Source of the DNA: Halobacteria archaeon
GTDB taxonomy: Archaea; Halobacteriota; Syntropharchaeia; Alkanophagales; Methanospirareceae
Direction: 5' to 3'
Assembly (NCBI GenBank): GCA_029932715.1
Contig: JAOZPO010000077.1
Span: forward strand, 1-6,736
Length of the DNA stretch: 6,736 bases
Under the pieces are notes generated by a model that was not told the DNA's origin, ran no database searches, and saw nothing but the letters and a program-made list of their open reading frames with translations. Below, piece by piece: positions 1 to 6,108 of the stretch. Within the stretch, counting starts at the first letter, position 1. Every line of letters begins with the position of its first letter. The position numbers and the translations under genes were made by a program.

Positions 1-422
1 TCTATGACAACCATCGAAAGGTTCATTTCTGCCACGGCTTCTAACCATTCCGGGTTTTCCTGCCTTTCAGGAGCGATATATAAAATCGTCACTTCGTTTT
101 GTCTTGCTCGTTCCAGAATTGCACGATTCTCTTCTCTTGTTTACTCGCTATTAATACACTCGGCAGAGACCCCTAAAAATTTAAGCTGATGGATTTGGTC
201 ACGCATCAGGGCAATAAGAGGTGAAAAAACCATCGTTATCCCATCGAATAAAATTGCGGGGAACTGATAACAGAGCGACTTTCCGAAACCGGTTCGGTGT
301 ATTAGCAGAATTCTTTGCCCTTCGAGTAAACCCTCAATTGTTTCCCATTGTTCATCGTAAAACTGGCTTAACCTGAAGCGTGCCCGTAATATGTCCTCCG
401 CTTGAGTTCGTGTTAACGTCAT
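1..422 (-). pseudogene. recQ: RecQ-family ATP-dependent DNA helicase, N-terminal part, interrupted by an in-frame TAA
   Basis: RecQ enzymes are ATP-driven 3'-5' DNA helicases acting in recombination and repair. Visible in order, numbering from the ATG at 420-422: the motif-0 region with a conserved-type Gln (FRLSQFYDEQW, about 16-26), Walker A TGFGKS (44-49) followed by LCYQFPAI, and motif Ia with SPLIALMRDQ (67-76). After NSE the frame meets TAA at 141-143. Beyond it the same frame stays open for 46 codons to the window edge and is still RecQ-like (LYIAPER, then MVVI and a GA start where the DEAH box is expected). The simplest reading is a CAA to TAA change, since Gln fits NSEQTREEN. I chose the ATG at 422 because GAGGG lies 5 nt before it; an in-frame ATG at 434 is the alternative and a TGA lies just upstream of that. 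The gene lies 50 nt downstream of aroC on the same strand. Walker A has Phe where RecQ usually has Gly. It could be a true pseudogene, a strain polymorphism or a sequencing error; the family call is firm. Confidence 0.85.
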
Positions 423-427
423 TGTTT

Positions 428-432
428 CCCTC
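428..432 (-). promoter_or_regulatory. Shine-Dalgarno site deciding the recQ start
   Basis: On the minus strand GAGGG ends 5 nt before the ATG at 420-422. The site overlaps the upstream in-frame ATG at 432-434, so the inner ATG is the better start. Confidence 0.55.
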
Positions 433-472
433 ATTATTCAGGGCGGTATTTCGCTTAACAATATTCGTTAGT

Positions 473-1573
473 TTATTCTTTCTTGCTTATAAAATTATCC
501 ATAACTGAAGCCATCAAACAATCCACCAGCACCAGCGCAACCATCGCCTCTGCAACTGGGACTATTCGTGGGCATATACAGGGGTCATGCCTGCCTTTTA
601 TCTTTAGTTCTACCTCTTCCAGCTTCTCCATATCCACACTTCTCTGTGGCTTTGAAATAGATGCTGTGGGCTTCACCGCGATTCGGCATACTACGGGCGC
701 TCCCGTTGAGATACCGCCTAAAATCCCTCCTGCGTTGTTCGTTCTCGTGCTTATCTGTCTGTCCTCCTGCAAATAGAACTCATCGTTCATCTCGCTGCCT
801 TTCATCCTCGCAGCTTTGAATCCTGCGCCTATTTCAACTCCTTTCACCGCGCCTATGCTCATCAAAGCCTTTGCAAGTTCCGCATCCAGTTTACCAAATA
901 CCGGTTCGCCCAAACCTGCCGGAACACCTGTTGCAATTATTTCCGCGATGCCACCTACACTGTCCCCCTCCGCTTTCACTTCTTTTATTAACTGCTCCAT
1001 TCTACTCGCAGCTTCTAAGTCGGCGCACCGTACTGCATTTTGGTCAGCATTCTTCTTTAGTTCATCAAATCCTGTTTCTCTTGCCCTTATGCCTCCTATT
1101 TCCACCACATGTCCGAGAATTTGTATATCGCTCGCAGCCAGTATTTTCTTTGCTATTGCGCCTGCGGCAACTCTCGCAGCGGTCTCTCGTCCTGATGCTC
1201 TTCCACCACCCCGATAGTCCCTTATCCCGTATTTTCGGTGATAACTGTAATCCGCCTGACCCGGTCTCGGAATATCCTTCAAGGGTTCATAAGGGCTCGA
1301 ATCAATGTCTTTATTCCACACGAGCATGGAGATAGGAGTGCCCAGCGTATATCCTTCAAATATACCCGACAATATCTCTACTTCGTCTGCTTCCTTACGC
1401 TCTGTCGTTATTTCACTTACGCCCGGCTTCCTGCGGTCCAGTTCGTGCTGTATGTCCTTTACAGAGAGTTTAAGCCCTGCGGGACAGCCATCCACGACGA
1501 CCCCGATTGCTGCTCCATGCGACTCGCCCCAGGTCGTCACCCGGAATAGCATTCCAAAAGAGTTGCCGGTCAT
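473..1573 (-). CDS. aroC: Chorismate synthase
   Basis: Converts 5-enolpyruvylshikimate 3-phosphate to chorismate with loss of phosphate, using reduced FMN; this is the last common step to the aromatic amino acids. The 366-residue product is full length for the family. The N-terminus MTGNSFG leads into the first signature TTWGESHG with a conserved His at residue 19. DRRKPG (46-51) is the conserved substrate/cofactor-binding arginine segment. [13 protein letters not shown] (112-124) runs into RASGRET (125-131), the second signature, with His112 matching the second catalytic His of the family. MNDEF (262-266), NNAGGILGG (279-287) and RHDPC (328-332) complete the set. The start is fixed by the family N-terminus. 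No Shine-Dalgarno site is visible, but a TATA-like box lies 30-37 nt upstream, suggesting a very short or absent leader. The dCMP deaminase gene ends 72 nt upstream and recQ begins 50 nt downstream, both on the same strand. The partner enzyme AroA is encoded on the other strand at 4722-6032. Confidence 0.98.
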   Translation of the reverse strand: MTGNSFGMLFRVTTWGESHGAAIGVVVDGCPAGLKLSVKDIQHELDRRKPGVSEITTERKEADEVEILSGIFEGYTLGTPISMLVWNKDIDSSPYEPLKDIPRPGQADYSYHRKYGIRDYRGGGRASGRETAARVAAGAIAKKILAASDIQILGHVVEIGGIRARETGFDELKKNADQNAVRCADLEAASRMEQLIKEVKAEGDSVGGIAEIIATGVPAGLGEPVFGKLDAELAKALMSIGAVKGVEIGAGFKAARMKGSEMNDEFYLQEDRQISTRTNNAGGILGGISTGAPVVCRIAVKPTASISKPQRSVDMEKLEEVELKIKGRHDPCICPRIVPVAEAMVALVLVDCLMASVMDNFISKKE

Positions 1574-1602
1574 GGTAAACAGGATTTTATAGTGTCCTTT
1601 AT

Positions 1603-1610
1603 TATTTAAA
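1603..1610 (-). promoter_or_regulatory. TATA-like box of aroC
   Basis: TTTAAATA on the minus strand lies 30-37 nt before the aroC ATG. Archaeal TATA boxes are centred about 26 nt before the transcription start, so transcription would begin only a few bases before the ATG. This agrees with the missing Shine-Dalgarno site. It is a sequence match only. Confidence 0.45.
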
Positions 1611-1645
1611 CTATACAGCAGGCGGAATCATTAGCCAATAGGTAA

Positions 1646-2104
1646 TCAAAGATGAACGATCTCTATACCCGCTCTCTTTAGATATTCCAGACCTTCCCTA
1701 TCACTGTACTCACCTGAGATCACTACTCGCTTCACACCGGCATTTATTATCAGCTTGGCACATATCTTGCACGGGAACGCATTCACGTATAATGTGCCAC
1801 CGTTTGCTGCTTTACCAGCCTGTAAAAGCGCATTTTGCTCTGCATGCACACCTACACATTCTTCATGCCGCTCGCCAGAGGGGATATTTAGCTTATCACG
1901 CCTACATCCAACATCGAGACAATGTGGGAATCCACGCGGTGCACCGTTATAACCCGTAGAGATTAACACGTTATCCTTGACTATAATGGCGCCTATCTGC
2001 CTTCTCAAGCACGTTGAACGCAATGCCACGTCATTTACTATCTTCATCCAGTAGTCATCCCAGGGTATCCTCTCTGATTTCTCTCTGTTTCCTCTTTTAT
2101 TCAT
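1646..2104 (-). CDS. dCMP deaminase, ComEB type (deoxycytidylate deaminase)
   Basis: Deaminates dCMP to dUMP, feeding dTMP synthesis in the cytoplasm. Belongs to the zinc-dependent cytidine/deoxycytidylate deaminase superfamily. With the ATG at 2102-2104 the product has 152 residues, normal for the family. HAEQNA (87-92) supplies the zinc-ligand His87 and the proton-shuttling Glu89. PCKIC (111-115) supplies Cys112 and Cys115. The N-terminal block WDDYWM...RSTCLRRQIGAIIVKD and the segment GYNGAPRGFPHC (51-62) with GERHEEC (77-83) are typical of dCMP deaminases rather than free-nucleoside deaminases. The extra Cys62, Cys67, His80 and Cys83 could hold a second, structural zinc as in some family members; that is inference. 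An in-frame TTG at 2114-2116 would add four residues (reading VSG before the Met) and cannot be excluded. The gene heads the leftward cluster with aroC and recQ and diverges from the GAPDH gene. Confidence 0.93.
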   Translation of the reverse strand: MNKRGNREKSERIPWDDYWMKIVNDVALRSTCLRRQIGAIIVKDNVLISTGYNGAPRGFPHCLDVGCRRDKLNIPSGERHEECVGVHAEQNALLQAGKAANGGTLYVNAFPCKICAKLIINAGVKRVVISGEYSDREGLEYLKRAGIEIVHL

Positions 2105-2137
2105 GCCCGATACCAACTAACTCGTTCTCTTCGACAA

Positions 2138-2149
2138 TAAATAAATAAA
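2138..2149 (-). promoter_or_regulatory. TATA-like box of the dCMP deaminase gene
   Basis: TTTATTTATTTA on the minus strand lies 34-45 nt before the ATG at 2104. It predicts a transcription start near 2117, leaving a leader of roughly a dozen bases. It may also drive aroC and recQ as one leftward unit. Confidence 0.4.
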
Positions 2150-2197
2150 GGCAAATTTATGATAACACTTTTTTTAGAAGTACTGATAAAGCCAACA

Positions 2198-2215
2198 GTT
2201 ATATAGTATAATAAC
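2198..2215. repeat. Inverted repeat GTTAT-N8-ATAAC over the GAPDH promoter
   Basis: GTTAT at 2198-2202 and ATAAC at 2211-2215 are perfect inverted half-sites around the TATA-like box. A third copy, ATAAC, lies at 2162-2166. This layout would suit a repressor that blocks TBP binding, but the half-sites are short and A/T-rich, so chance is a real alternative. Confidence 0.3.
2199..2206 (+). promoter_or_regulatory. TATA-like box of the GAPDH-PGK operon
   Basis: TTATATAG lies 28-35 nt before the ATG at 2234, the spacing expected for an almost leaderless archaeal transcript. The predicted start near 2229 lies downstream of the in-frame TTG at 2222, which argues against that TTG as the initiation codon. 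The box sits inside an inverted repeat at 2198-2215. Confidence 0.5.
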
Positions 2216-2233
2216 AGTAAATTGTATTATATA

Positions 2234-3241
2234 ATGAAAGTTGCAATAAATGGCTGGGGTAGGATAGGAAGAATTGTATTCAGAGCAGCGTTAGAAAACA
2301 AGTTGGATGTAGATTTCGTGGCTGTGAATAGCCATGCGGCGGAGGCTTCCTGGATGGCACATCTGCTGAAATACGATTCAGTACATGGTATGCAGGTAGG
2401 GGATATAAGAGCAGAGAAGGATCGGTTGATTGTAAACGGCAAAGAGCTGAAGATATTCGCGGAGTCCGATCCGGGGAAGTTACCATGGGGCGATTTAGGT
2501 GTGGACGTTGTTGTGGAATCAACAGGTAAATTCCGTAGTCGGGAAGAGGCATCGAAACATCTGGCTGCGGGCAGCAGAAAAGTTATAATCACAGCACCGG
2601 GAAAGGACCCGGACGTAACTATCGTACCGGGAGTGAATGAAGAGATGTACGACCCGGTCAAGCATAATATCATTTCGCTTGCGTCTTGCACCACCAATTG
2701 CTTAGCTCCCGTGGCAAAGGTGTTGAACGACAAGTTCGTCATAAATAGAGGCTTTATGACCACTGTCCATTCTTACACAGGGGATCAAAAGCTTCTCGAT
2801 GGCAGGCATAAAGACATGAGGCGAGCTCGTGCCGCTGCTATGTCTATCGTACCAACAACAACAGGTGCGGCTGCTGCCATAGGTGTCGTGTTACCATCAC
2901 TGGCGGGAAAAATGGATGGCATATCTTTACGGGTTCCTACCGCTAATGTCTCAATTGTAGACCTTGTGGCTGAGCTGGGACAAGAAGTTACCCGTGAAGA
3001 AGTAAACAGCGCTTTTGTTGATGCGTCAAAAGCGTCATTGAACGGTATTCTCGCTGTCTCTTATGAACCTCTTGTATCTTCTGATTACATTGGTTCAAAC
3101 TATTCGGCTGTTGTTGATGCGGAGTACACAAATGTAACGGTAGGTACCATGGTAAAAGTGCTTGCATGGTACGACAACGAGTGGGGCTACTCATGCAGGG
3201 TAGTGGACGCGATAAAGGAGATAGAGGAGAAGGGTTTGTAG
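2234..3241 (+). CDS. gap: Class I (bacterial-type) glyceraldehyde-3-phosphate dehydrogenase, probably NADP-preferring
   Basis: Interconverts glyceraldehyde 3-phosphate and 1,3-bisphosphoglycerate with reduction or oxidation of NAD(P). The 335-residue length is typical of class I. The Rossmann fingerprint GWGRIGR is at 7-13. The active site SCTTNCLAP is at 151-159 with catalytic Cys152, and the activating His179 lies in HSYTGDQ. RRARAAA (196-202), PTTTGAA (207-213) and WYDNEWGYS (312-320) complete the class I picture. Archaeal class II enzymes lack this active-site block. The Asp usually found after VAVN, which binds the adenosine ribose of NAD, is Ser33 here. The usual Leu-Pro pair (classical 187-188) is Gly190-Arg191. 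Both changes resemble NADP-accepting enzymes, so a gluconeogenic role is plausible but inferred. The ATG at 2234 gives the family N-terminus MKVAINGWGR; an in-frame TTG at 2222 is less likely. The PGK gene follows after 14 nt. The gene was probably acquired from bacteria. Confidence 0.97.
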   Translation: MKVAINGWGRIGRIVFRAALENKLDVDFVAVNSHAAEASWMAHLLKYDSVHGMQVGDIRAEKDRLIVNGKELKIFAESDPGKLPWGDLGVDVVVESTGKFRSREEASKHLAAGSRKVIITAPGKDPDVTIVPGVNEEMYDPVKHNIISLASCTTNCLAPVAKVLNDKFVINRGFMTTVHSYTGDQKLLDGRHKDMRRARAAAMSIVPTTTGAAAAIGVVLPSLAGKMDGISLRVPTANVSIVDLVAELGQEVTREEVNSAFVDASKASLNGILAVSYEPLVSSDYIGSNYSAVVDAEYTNVTVGTMVKVLAWYDNEWGYSCRVVDAIKEIEEKGL

Positions 3242-3245
3242 AAAC

Positions 3246-3251
3246 GAGGAG
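3246..3251 (+). promoter_or_regulatory. Shine-Dalgarno site of pgk
   Basis: GAGGAG lies 4 nt before the ATG at 3256, in the short gap after the GAPDH stop codon. It favours this ATG over the in-frame ATG at 3268, and it fits translation of an internal operon gene by ribosome binding rather than leaderless initiation. Confidence 0.6.
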
Positions 3252-3255
3252 TTAG

Positions 3256-4479
3256 ATGATAGGCGGGATGATAAGCGAAAACCTGGAAGACTTCCTGACG
3301 ATAGACGATTTCGATGTAAAAGGTAAAACAGTTCTATTCCGGGCTGATATAAATTCGGTGGTCATAGACGGTAAAGTACAGATGAAGGAGCGGATAGTGG
3401 AGAACGCGAAGACGATACGTGAACTATCGGATAAAAAAGCAAAGGTTGTCATTCTCGCACATCAAGGTCGTGTTGGTAGAGAGGACTTTCTCACTCTGGA
3501 GCAGCATGCGGAACTGCTCAGGACTCTCATTGACTTGAAGTACATTGATGACATAATAGGACCTGCTGCGAGAGAGGCGATAAAAAAACTACGTGCAGGA
3601 GAAGTTTTGTTGCTTGATAACGTGAGGATGCTTGCGGAGGAGACACTTTCAAGGTCACCGGAGGAGCATGCGAGGTCGATTTTCGTACATAAACTCGCTC
3701 CTCTTGCTGATATATATATAAATGACGCTTTCTCGGTAGCGCACAGGTCGCACGCATCGGTAGTTGGCTTCCCGACTGTGCTGGATGCGGGAATAGGGCG
3801 ATTAATGGAGAAGGAGTTGAGAAGTCTCAGAAGATCTTTTCACAACATAAAAAGTCCGTGTATTTATCTCCTTGGCGGTGTGAAGCCCGAAGAGGTATTT
3901 GACATAATGGAACACACACTGAAGCGAAAAAAAGTGAATCGTATACTCACGAGTGGCTGTGTTGGTACTATGTTCCTGTATGCTCGTGGTATAATTGAAC
4001 CAGGAGAAGAAGAGAAATCAGATAAACAGTTTATGAAGAACCTGGAGCGAGCCAAACAAATACTGCAGATGAGTGACGATAGGATATGGTATCCCGAAGA
4101 CGTTGCAGTGGAGATAGGTGGTAAACGGGAGGAGATTCCGGTGGATGTGATAAAGCCGAAGCAGCATATCTACGACATTGGTGAGAGAACGAGTGAGAGA
4201 TATGCGGGCGAGATAAGAGATGCGAAGACGGTAATAATGAAAGGCCCTGCGGGTTTCTACGAGAAGAAAGAGTTCAGAAAGGGTACAGAAGAGCTGCTGC
4301 ATGCGGTTTCAACTTCTGATGCCTTCTCGCTTATCGGTGGCGGGCATACATCGGCGGCGATGAGCACGCTTGGTATAAATAAAACCAAGCATACTCGTGT
4401 CAGTTTGGCAGGAGGTGCTTTCTTGCAATATCTCTTAGAGAAGGATCTGCCAGGGATAGAGGTGTTGAAGCGAGACTAA
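3256..4479 (+). CDS. pgk: Phosphoglycerate kinase, archaeal type
   Basis: Transfers the acyl phosphate of 1,3-bisphosphoglycerate to ADP, giving 3-phosphoglycerate and ATP; reversible, so it serves glycolysis and gluconeogenesis. The product has 407 residues, within the family range. The N-lobe has FRADINS (28-34), corresponding to the RxDxN substrate motif, then LAHQGRVG (67-74), LLLDNVR (118-124) and INDAFSVAHRSHAS (155-168), all substrate-side segments. The C-lobe nucleotide site shows YLLGGVKPE (204-212), KGPAGFYE (329-336) and LIGGGHTSAAMSTLGI (359-374). AHQGR, LLGGVK and KGPAG follow archaeal, methanogen-like enzymes rather than the bacterial NGPMG pattern. The gene starts 14 nt after gap with its own GAGGAG site, so the two are almost surely co-transcribed and encode consecutive steps. 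The first five residues could be dispensable if the ATG at 3268 were used. The TATA box of the following tRNA gene begins 4 nt after the stop. Confidence 0.97.
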   Translation: MIGGMISENLEDFLTIDDFDVKGKTVLFRADINSVVIDGKVQMKERIVENAKTIRELSDKKAKVVILAHQGRVGREDFLTLEQHAELLRTLIDLKYIDDIIGPAAREAIKKLRAGEVLLLDNVRMLAEETLSRSPEEHARSIFVHKLAPLADIYINDAFSVAHRSHASVVGFPTVLDAGIGRLMEKELRSLRRSFHNIKSPCIYLLGGVKPEEVFDIMEHTLKRKKVNRILTSGCVGTMFLYARGIIEPGEEEKSDKQFMKNLERAKQILQMSDDRIWYPEDVAVEIGGKREEIPVDVIKPKQHIYDIGERTSERYAGEIRDAKTVIMKGPAGFYEKKEFRKGTEELLHAVSTSDAFSLIGGGHTSAAMSTLGINKTKHTRVSLAGGAFLQYLLEKDLPGIEVLKRD

Positions 4480-4482
4480 TTA

Positions 4483-4490
4483 TTTTATAA
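4483..4490 (+). promoter_or_regulatory. TATA-like box of the tRNA-Arg gene
   Basis: TTTTATAA lies 25-32 nt before the first base of the tRNA, the standard archaeal distance. The tRNA therefore probably has its own promoter, immediately after the pgk stop codon, rather than being processed from the operon transcript. Confidence 0.5.
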
Positions 4491-4514
4491 TGCAAGTTGA
4501 AAACCGATTTGATA

Positions 4515-4588
4515 GGGGTCGTAGGGTAGCTTGGATATCCTGTCAGGTTCCGGACCTGACAACCTGGGTTCAAATCCCAGCGACTCCG
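4515..4588 (+). tRNA. tRNA-Arg, anticodon CCG
   Basis: A full cloverleaf can be folded by eye. The acceptor GGGGTCG pairs with CGACTCC (one G-U pair). The D arm starting GGGT has A14, G15, the GG pair and A21 in place; its last pair is weak. The anticodon stem TCAGG/CCTGA encloses the 7-base loop TTCCGGA, with U33 and the anticodon CCG at 4550-4552, which reads the Arg codon CGG. A 4-base variable region CAAC is followed by the T stem CTGGG/CCCAG around TTCAAAT. The discriminator is G at 4588. CCA is not encoded (GTTA follows), so a CCA-adding enzyme is needed. No intron is seen. Confidence 0.95.
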
Positions 4589-4628
4589 TTAAACCCTCTC
4601 TTTTAAAAAGAAAGCGTTTACTAACAAC

Positions 4629-4637
4629 TTTTTTTTT
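4629..4637 (+). terminator. T-tract terminator downstream of tRNA-Arg
   Basis: Nine consecutive T residues lie 40 nt after the tRNA. Archaeal RNA polymerase terminates at such T runs without needing a hairpin. It would end the tRNA transcript, and any read-through from pgk, before aroA. Confidence 0.55.
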
Positions 4638-4651
4638 ACCTTCGGTAAAAA
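4633..4651 (+). repeat. Small A/T-rich hairpin TTTTTACC-TTC-GGTAAAAA
   Basis: A perfect 8-bp stem with a 3-base loop overlaps the end of the T tract after the tRNA. It may strengthen termination or form the 3' end of the transcript. It is followed by two direct copies of TAAAAACATT at 4646-4655 and 4659-4668, of unknown meaning. Confidence 0.35.
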
Positions 4652-4693
4652 CATTGACTAAAAACATTCTCTTTGTTTTTCTTTTAGCACAGG

Positions 4694-4714
4694 TTTTCTT
4701 TTTGTAAAAGAGAA
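4694..4714 (+). repeat. Hairpin just upstream of the aroA start codon
   Basis: TTTTCTTTT and AAAAGAGAA form a 9-bp stem (one G-U pair) with the triloop TGT, ending 7 nt before the aroA ATG. It lies where a ribosome-binding site would be, and no clear Shine-Dalgarno sequence is visible there. The stem is nearly all A-U, so stability would be low and chance is possible. Confidence 0.3.
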
Positions 4715-4721
4715 AAAGTGT

Positions 4722-6032
4722 ATGAACGCAACAGTGCGAAAGTCGAGGATAAAAGGCGAGATAACTGCGCCTCCTTCTAAAAGCTACACACATAGAGCTA
4801 TTGCAATAGCCGCGCTTGGTGGTAAGAGCGATATATTCTATCCCCTTATCTCTGAGGACACAAAAGCTACAATTAATGCCGCTAAATGCCTGGGTGCTGT
4901 CGTGGAATATGAACCGGAAAGCAATAAAATAGCGATACAGGGCATGGAAGGGAGGCCGGAAACACCAGAAGATGTGATAAATGCTGAAAATTCAGGTACC
5001 ACCCTGCGGTTCTTCACTGCGATTTCTGCTCTATGTGATGGCGCTACCGTTCTAACCGGTGACGCATCGCTAAGAACGAGACCAAACGCACCACTGCTGA
5101 AATCGTTGAATGAGCTTGGTTCAGAAGCGTATTCAACAAAAGGCGATGGAACACCTCCAATAGTGGTAAAAGGCAAATTAAAAGGTGGTAAAACGGTTAT
5201 TGACGCATCCATTAGCTCTCAATTCATCTCTGCATTGCTCATTGCATGTCCGCTTGCAGAGCAGGATTCGCATATCGTGGCGAGCAGTCTAAGTTCAGTA
5301 CCCTACGTGGAAATGACAGCCGGGGTCCTGGAGCGGGCGGGTGTTGAGGTCTCTTATTCTGCTTTGAACACTTCTAATGATTATTCGTTTCACGTAGAAT
5401 GCGGGAAAAGCTATAATTTACAAACGTTTACAGTTCCGGGTGATTTTTCATCCTCTTCTTATTTGTTAGCAGCGGCATCAATTACTGATTCGAAGTTAAA
5501 GGTAAGGAATTTATTCCCTTCTGCGCAGGGCGATTCCAGGATAGTGGAACTACTGGAGGAAATGGGAACGTCTATAAAATGGAACAAGGAGGAGGGTGTT
5601 GTAGAAGTAAATGGAACTAATACAGCGGGTTTAAAAGGGATAACGGTAAATATGCATCAGAATCCTGATTTAGTGCCTACAATTGCGGTGTTAGCCGCTG
5701 CTGCTGATGGTAGCACCGAAATAACAAGTGTGGCACATCTCAGATACAAAGAGACAGATAGGCTGCGGTTCCTGGCAGAAGAATTAACGAAAATGGGTGT
5801 AAGAATAAAGGAGCGTGAAGACGGACTGTTGATAGAAGGTAAGGGCGAATTAAAAGCGGCAAAACTGTATTCCCACGAAGATCATAGATTAGCAATGGCT
5901 TTGTCTATTGCTGCACTTTCTGTTAAAGGCGAAACAGTAATAGAGGCTGTAGACTGTGCTAAAGTGTCTTATCCCTCATTCTTTGAGGATATGTTCAGTT
6001 TAGGTGCCACTATGAGGGTAAAACAAAGCTAA
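4722..6032 (+). CDS. aroA: 3-phosphoshikimate 1-carboxyvinyltransferase (EPSP synthase)
   Basis: Joins shikimate 3-phosphate and phosphoenolpyruvate to give EPSP, the substrate of the chorismate synthase encoded at 473-1573. The 436-residue length is normal. Motifs in order: APPSKSYTHR (16-25) with the Lys and Ser that bind substrate, NSGTTLRF (90-97) in the PEP site, RTRPN (118-122), SSQFISALL (165-173) contacting shikimate phosphate, the catalytic Asp of QNPDLVPT (313-320), LRYKETDRL (340-348) with the PEP-site Glu/Arg, and HEDHRLAMAL (385-394). The C-terminal KVSYPSFF (414-421) has Val where E. coli AroA has its Lys before TFP, and Phe replaces the Pro after the Arg of the PEP motif; similar variants are, as I recall, common in non-enterobacterial enzymes. 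The ATG at 4722 gives the usual short lead to the KGEI..PPSK block. No clear ribosome-binding site or TATA box stands out in the T-rich upstream region. It appears to be a single-gene unit between the tRNA and the PhoU-RCK_C gene. Confidence 0.97.
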   Translation: MNATVRKSRIKGEITAPPSKSYTHRAIAIAALGGKSDIFYPLISEDTKATINAAKCLGAVVEYEPESNKIAIQGMEGRPETPEDVINAENSGTTLRFFTAISALCDGATVLTGDASLRTRPNAPLLKSLNELGSEAYSTKGDGTPPIVVKGKLKGGKTVIDASISSQFISALLIACPLAEQDSHIVASSLSSVPYVEMTAGVLERAGVEVSYSALNTSNDYSFHVECGKSYNLQTFTVPGDFSSSSYLLAAASITDSKLKVRNLFPSAQGDSRIVELLEEMGTSIKWNKEEGVVEVNGTNTAGLKGITVNMHQNPDLVPTIAVLAAAADGSTEITSVAHLRYKETDRLRFLAEELTKMGVRIKEREDGLLIEGKGELKAAKLYSHEDHRLAMALSIAALSVKGETVIEAVDCAKVSYPSFFEDMFSLGATMRVKQS

Positions 6033-6041
6033 GAATAAGCG

Positions 6042-6049
6042 TTATAAAA
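6042..6049 (+). promoter_or_regulatory. TATA-like box of the PhoU-RCK_C gene
   Basis: TTATAAAA lies shortly after the aroA stop and about 60 nt before the ATG at 6109. It would give a leader of roughly 35 nt holding the strong ribosome-binding site. A second A/T-rich block, TTATATC, follows at 6051-6057. Confidence 0.35.
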
Positions 6050-6099
6050 CTTATATCTAATAATGTTGATGTGCTTAATTATACGAAGCAATGACCAGA

Positions 6100-6106
6100 G
6101 GAGGGG
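6100..6106 (+). promoter_or_regulatory. Strong Shine-Dalgarno site of the PhoU-RCK_C gene
   Basis: GGAGGGG ends 2 nt before the ATG at 6109, with the GGAGG core 4 nt away. The in-frame ATG at 6091 has no such site and lies upstream of it, so 6109 is the better start. Confidence 0.65.
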
Positions 6107-6108
6107 AT

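Noticed and set aside
141..143. The recQ stop read as a recoded amino acid
   Set aside because: The codon is TAA; known archaeal recoding to pyrrolysine or selenocysteine uses TAG or TGA, and no supporting RNA structure was evident.
483..1592. Several overlapping plus-strand open frames of 95-154 codons opposite aroC
   Set aside because: They are antisense shadows of a well-conserved gene, are rich in Ser, Pro, Thr and Cys as such shadows often are, and show no family motifs.
2169..2175. Seven-T run before the GAPDH gene as a terminator
   Set aside because: It reads as T only on the plus strand, and no plus-strand transcript arrives from the left; the genes there run the other way.
4515..4588. 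tRNA-Arg as an integration site for a mobile element
   Set aside because: No integrase gene and no repeat of the tRNA 3' end is seen in the window, and the flanks are core metabolic genes.
4603..4613. CTTTTAAAAAG palindrome after the tRNA as a hairpin
   Set aside because: There is no room for a loop without opening most of the pairs, and it is a simple A/T tract.
4485..4793. A 102-codon minus-strand open frame over the tRNA and the aroA start
   Set aside because: It runs through the tRNA gene in antisense. The product is a low-complexity Lys/Arg/Phe-rich sequence with no recognisable domain.
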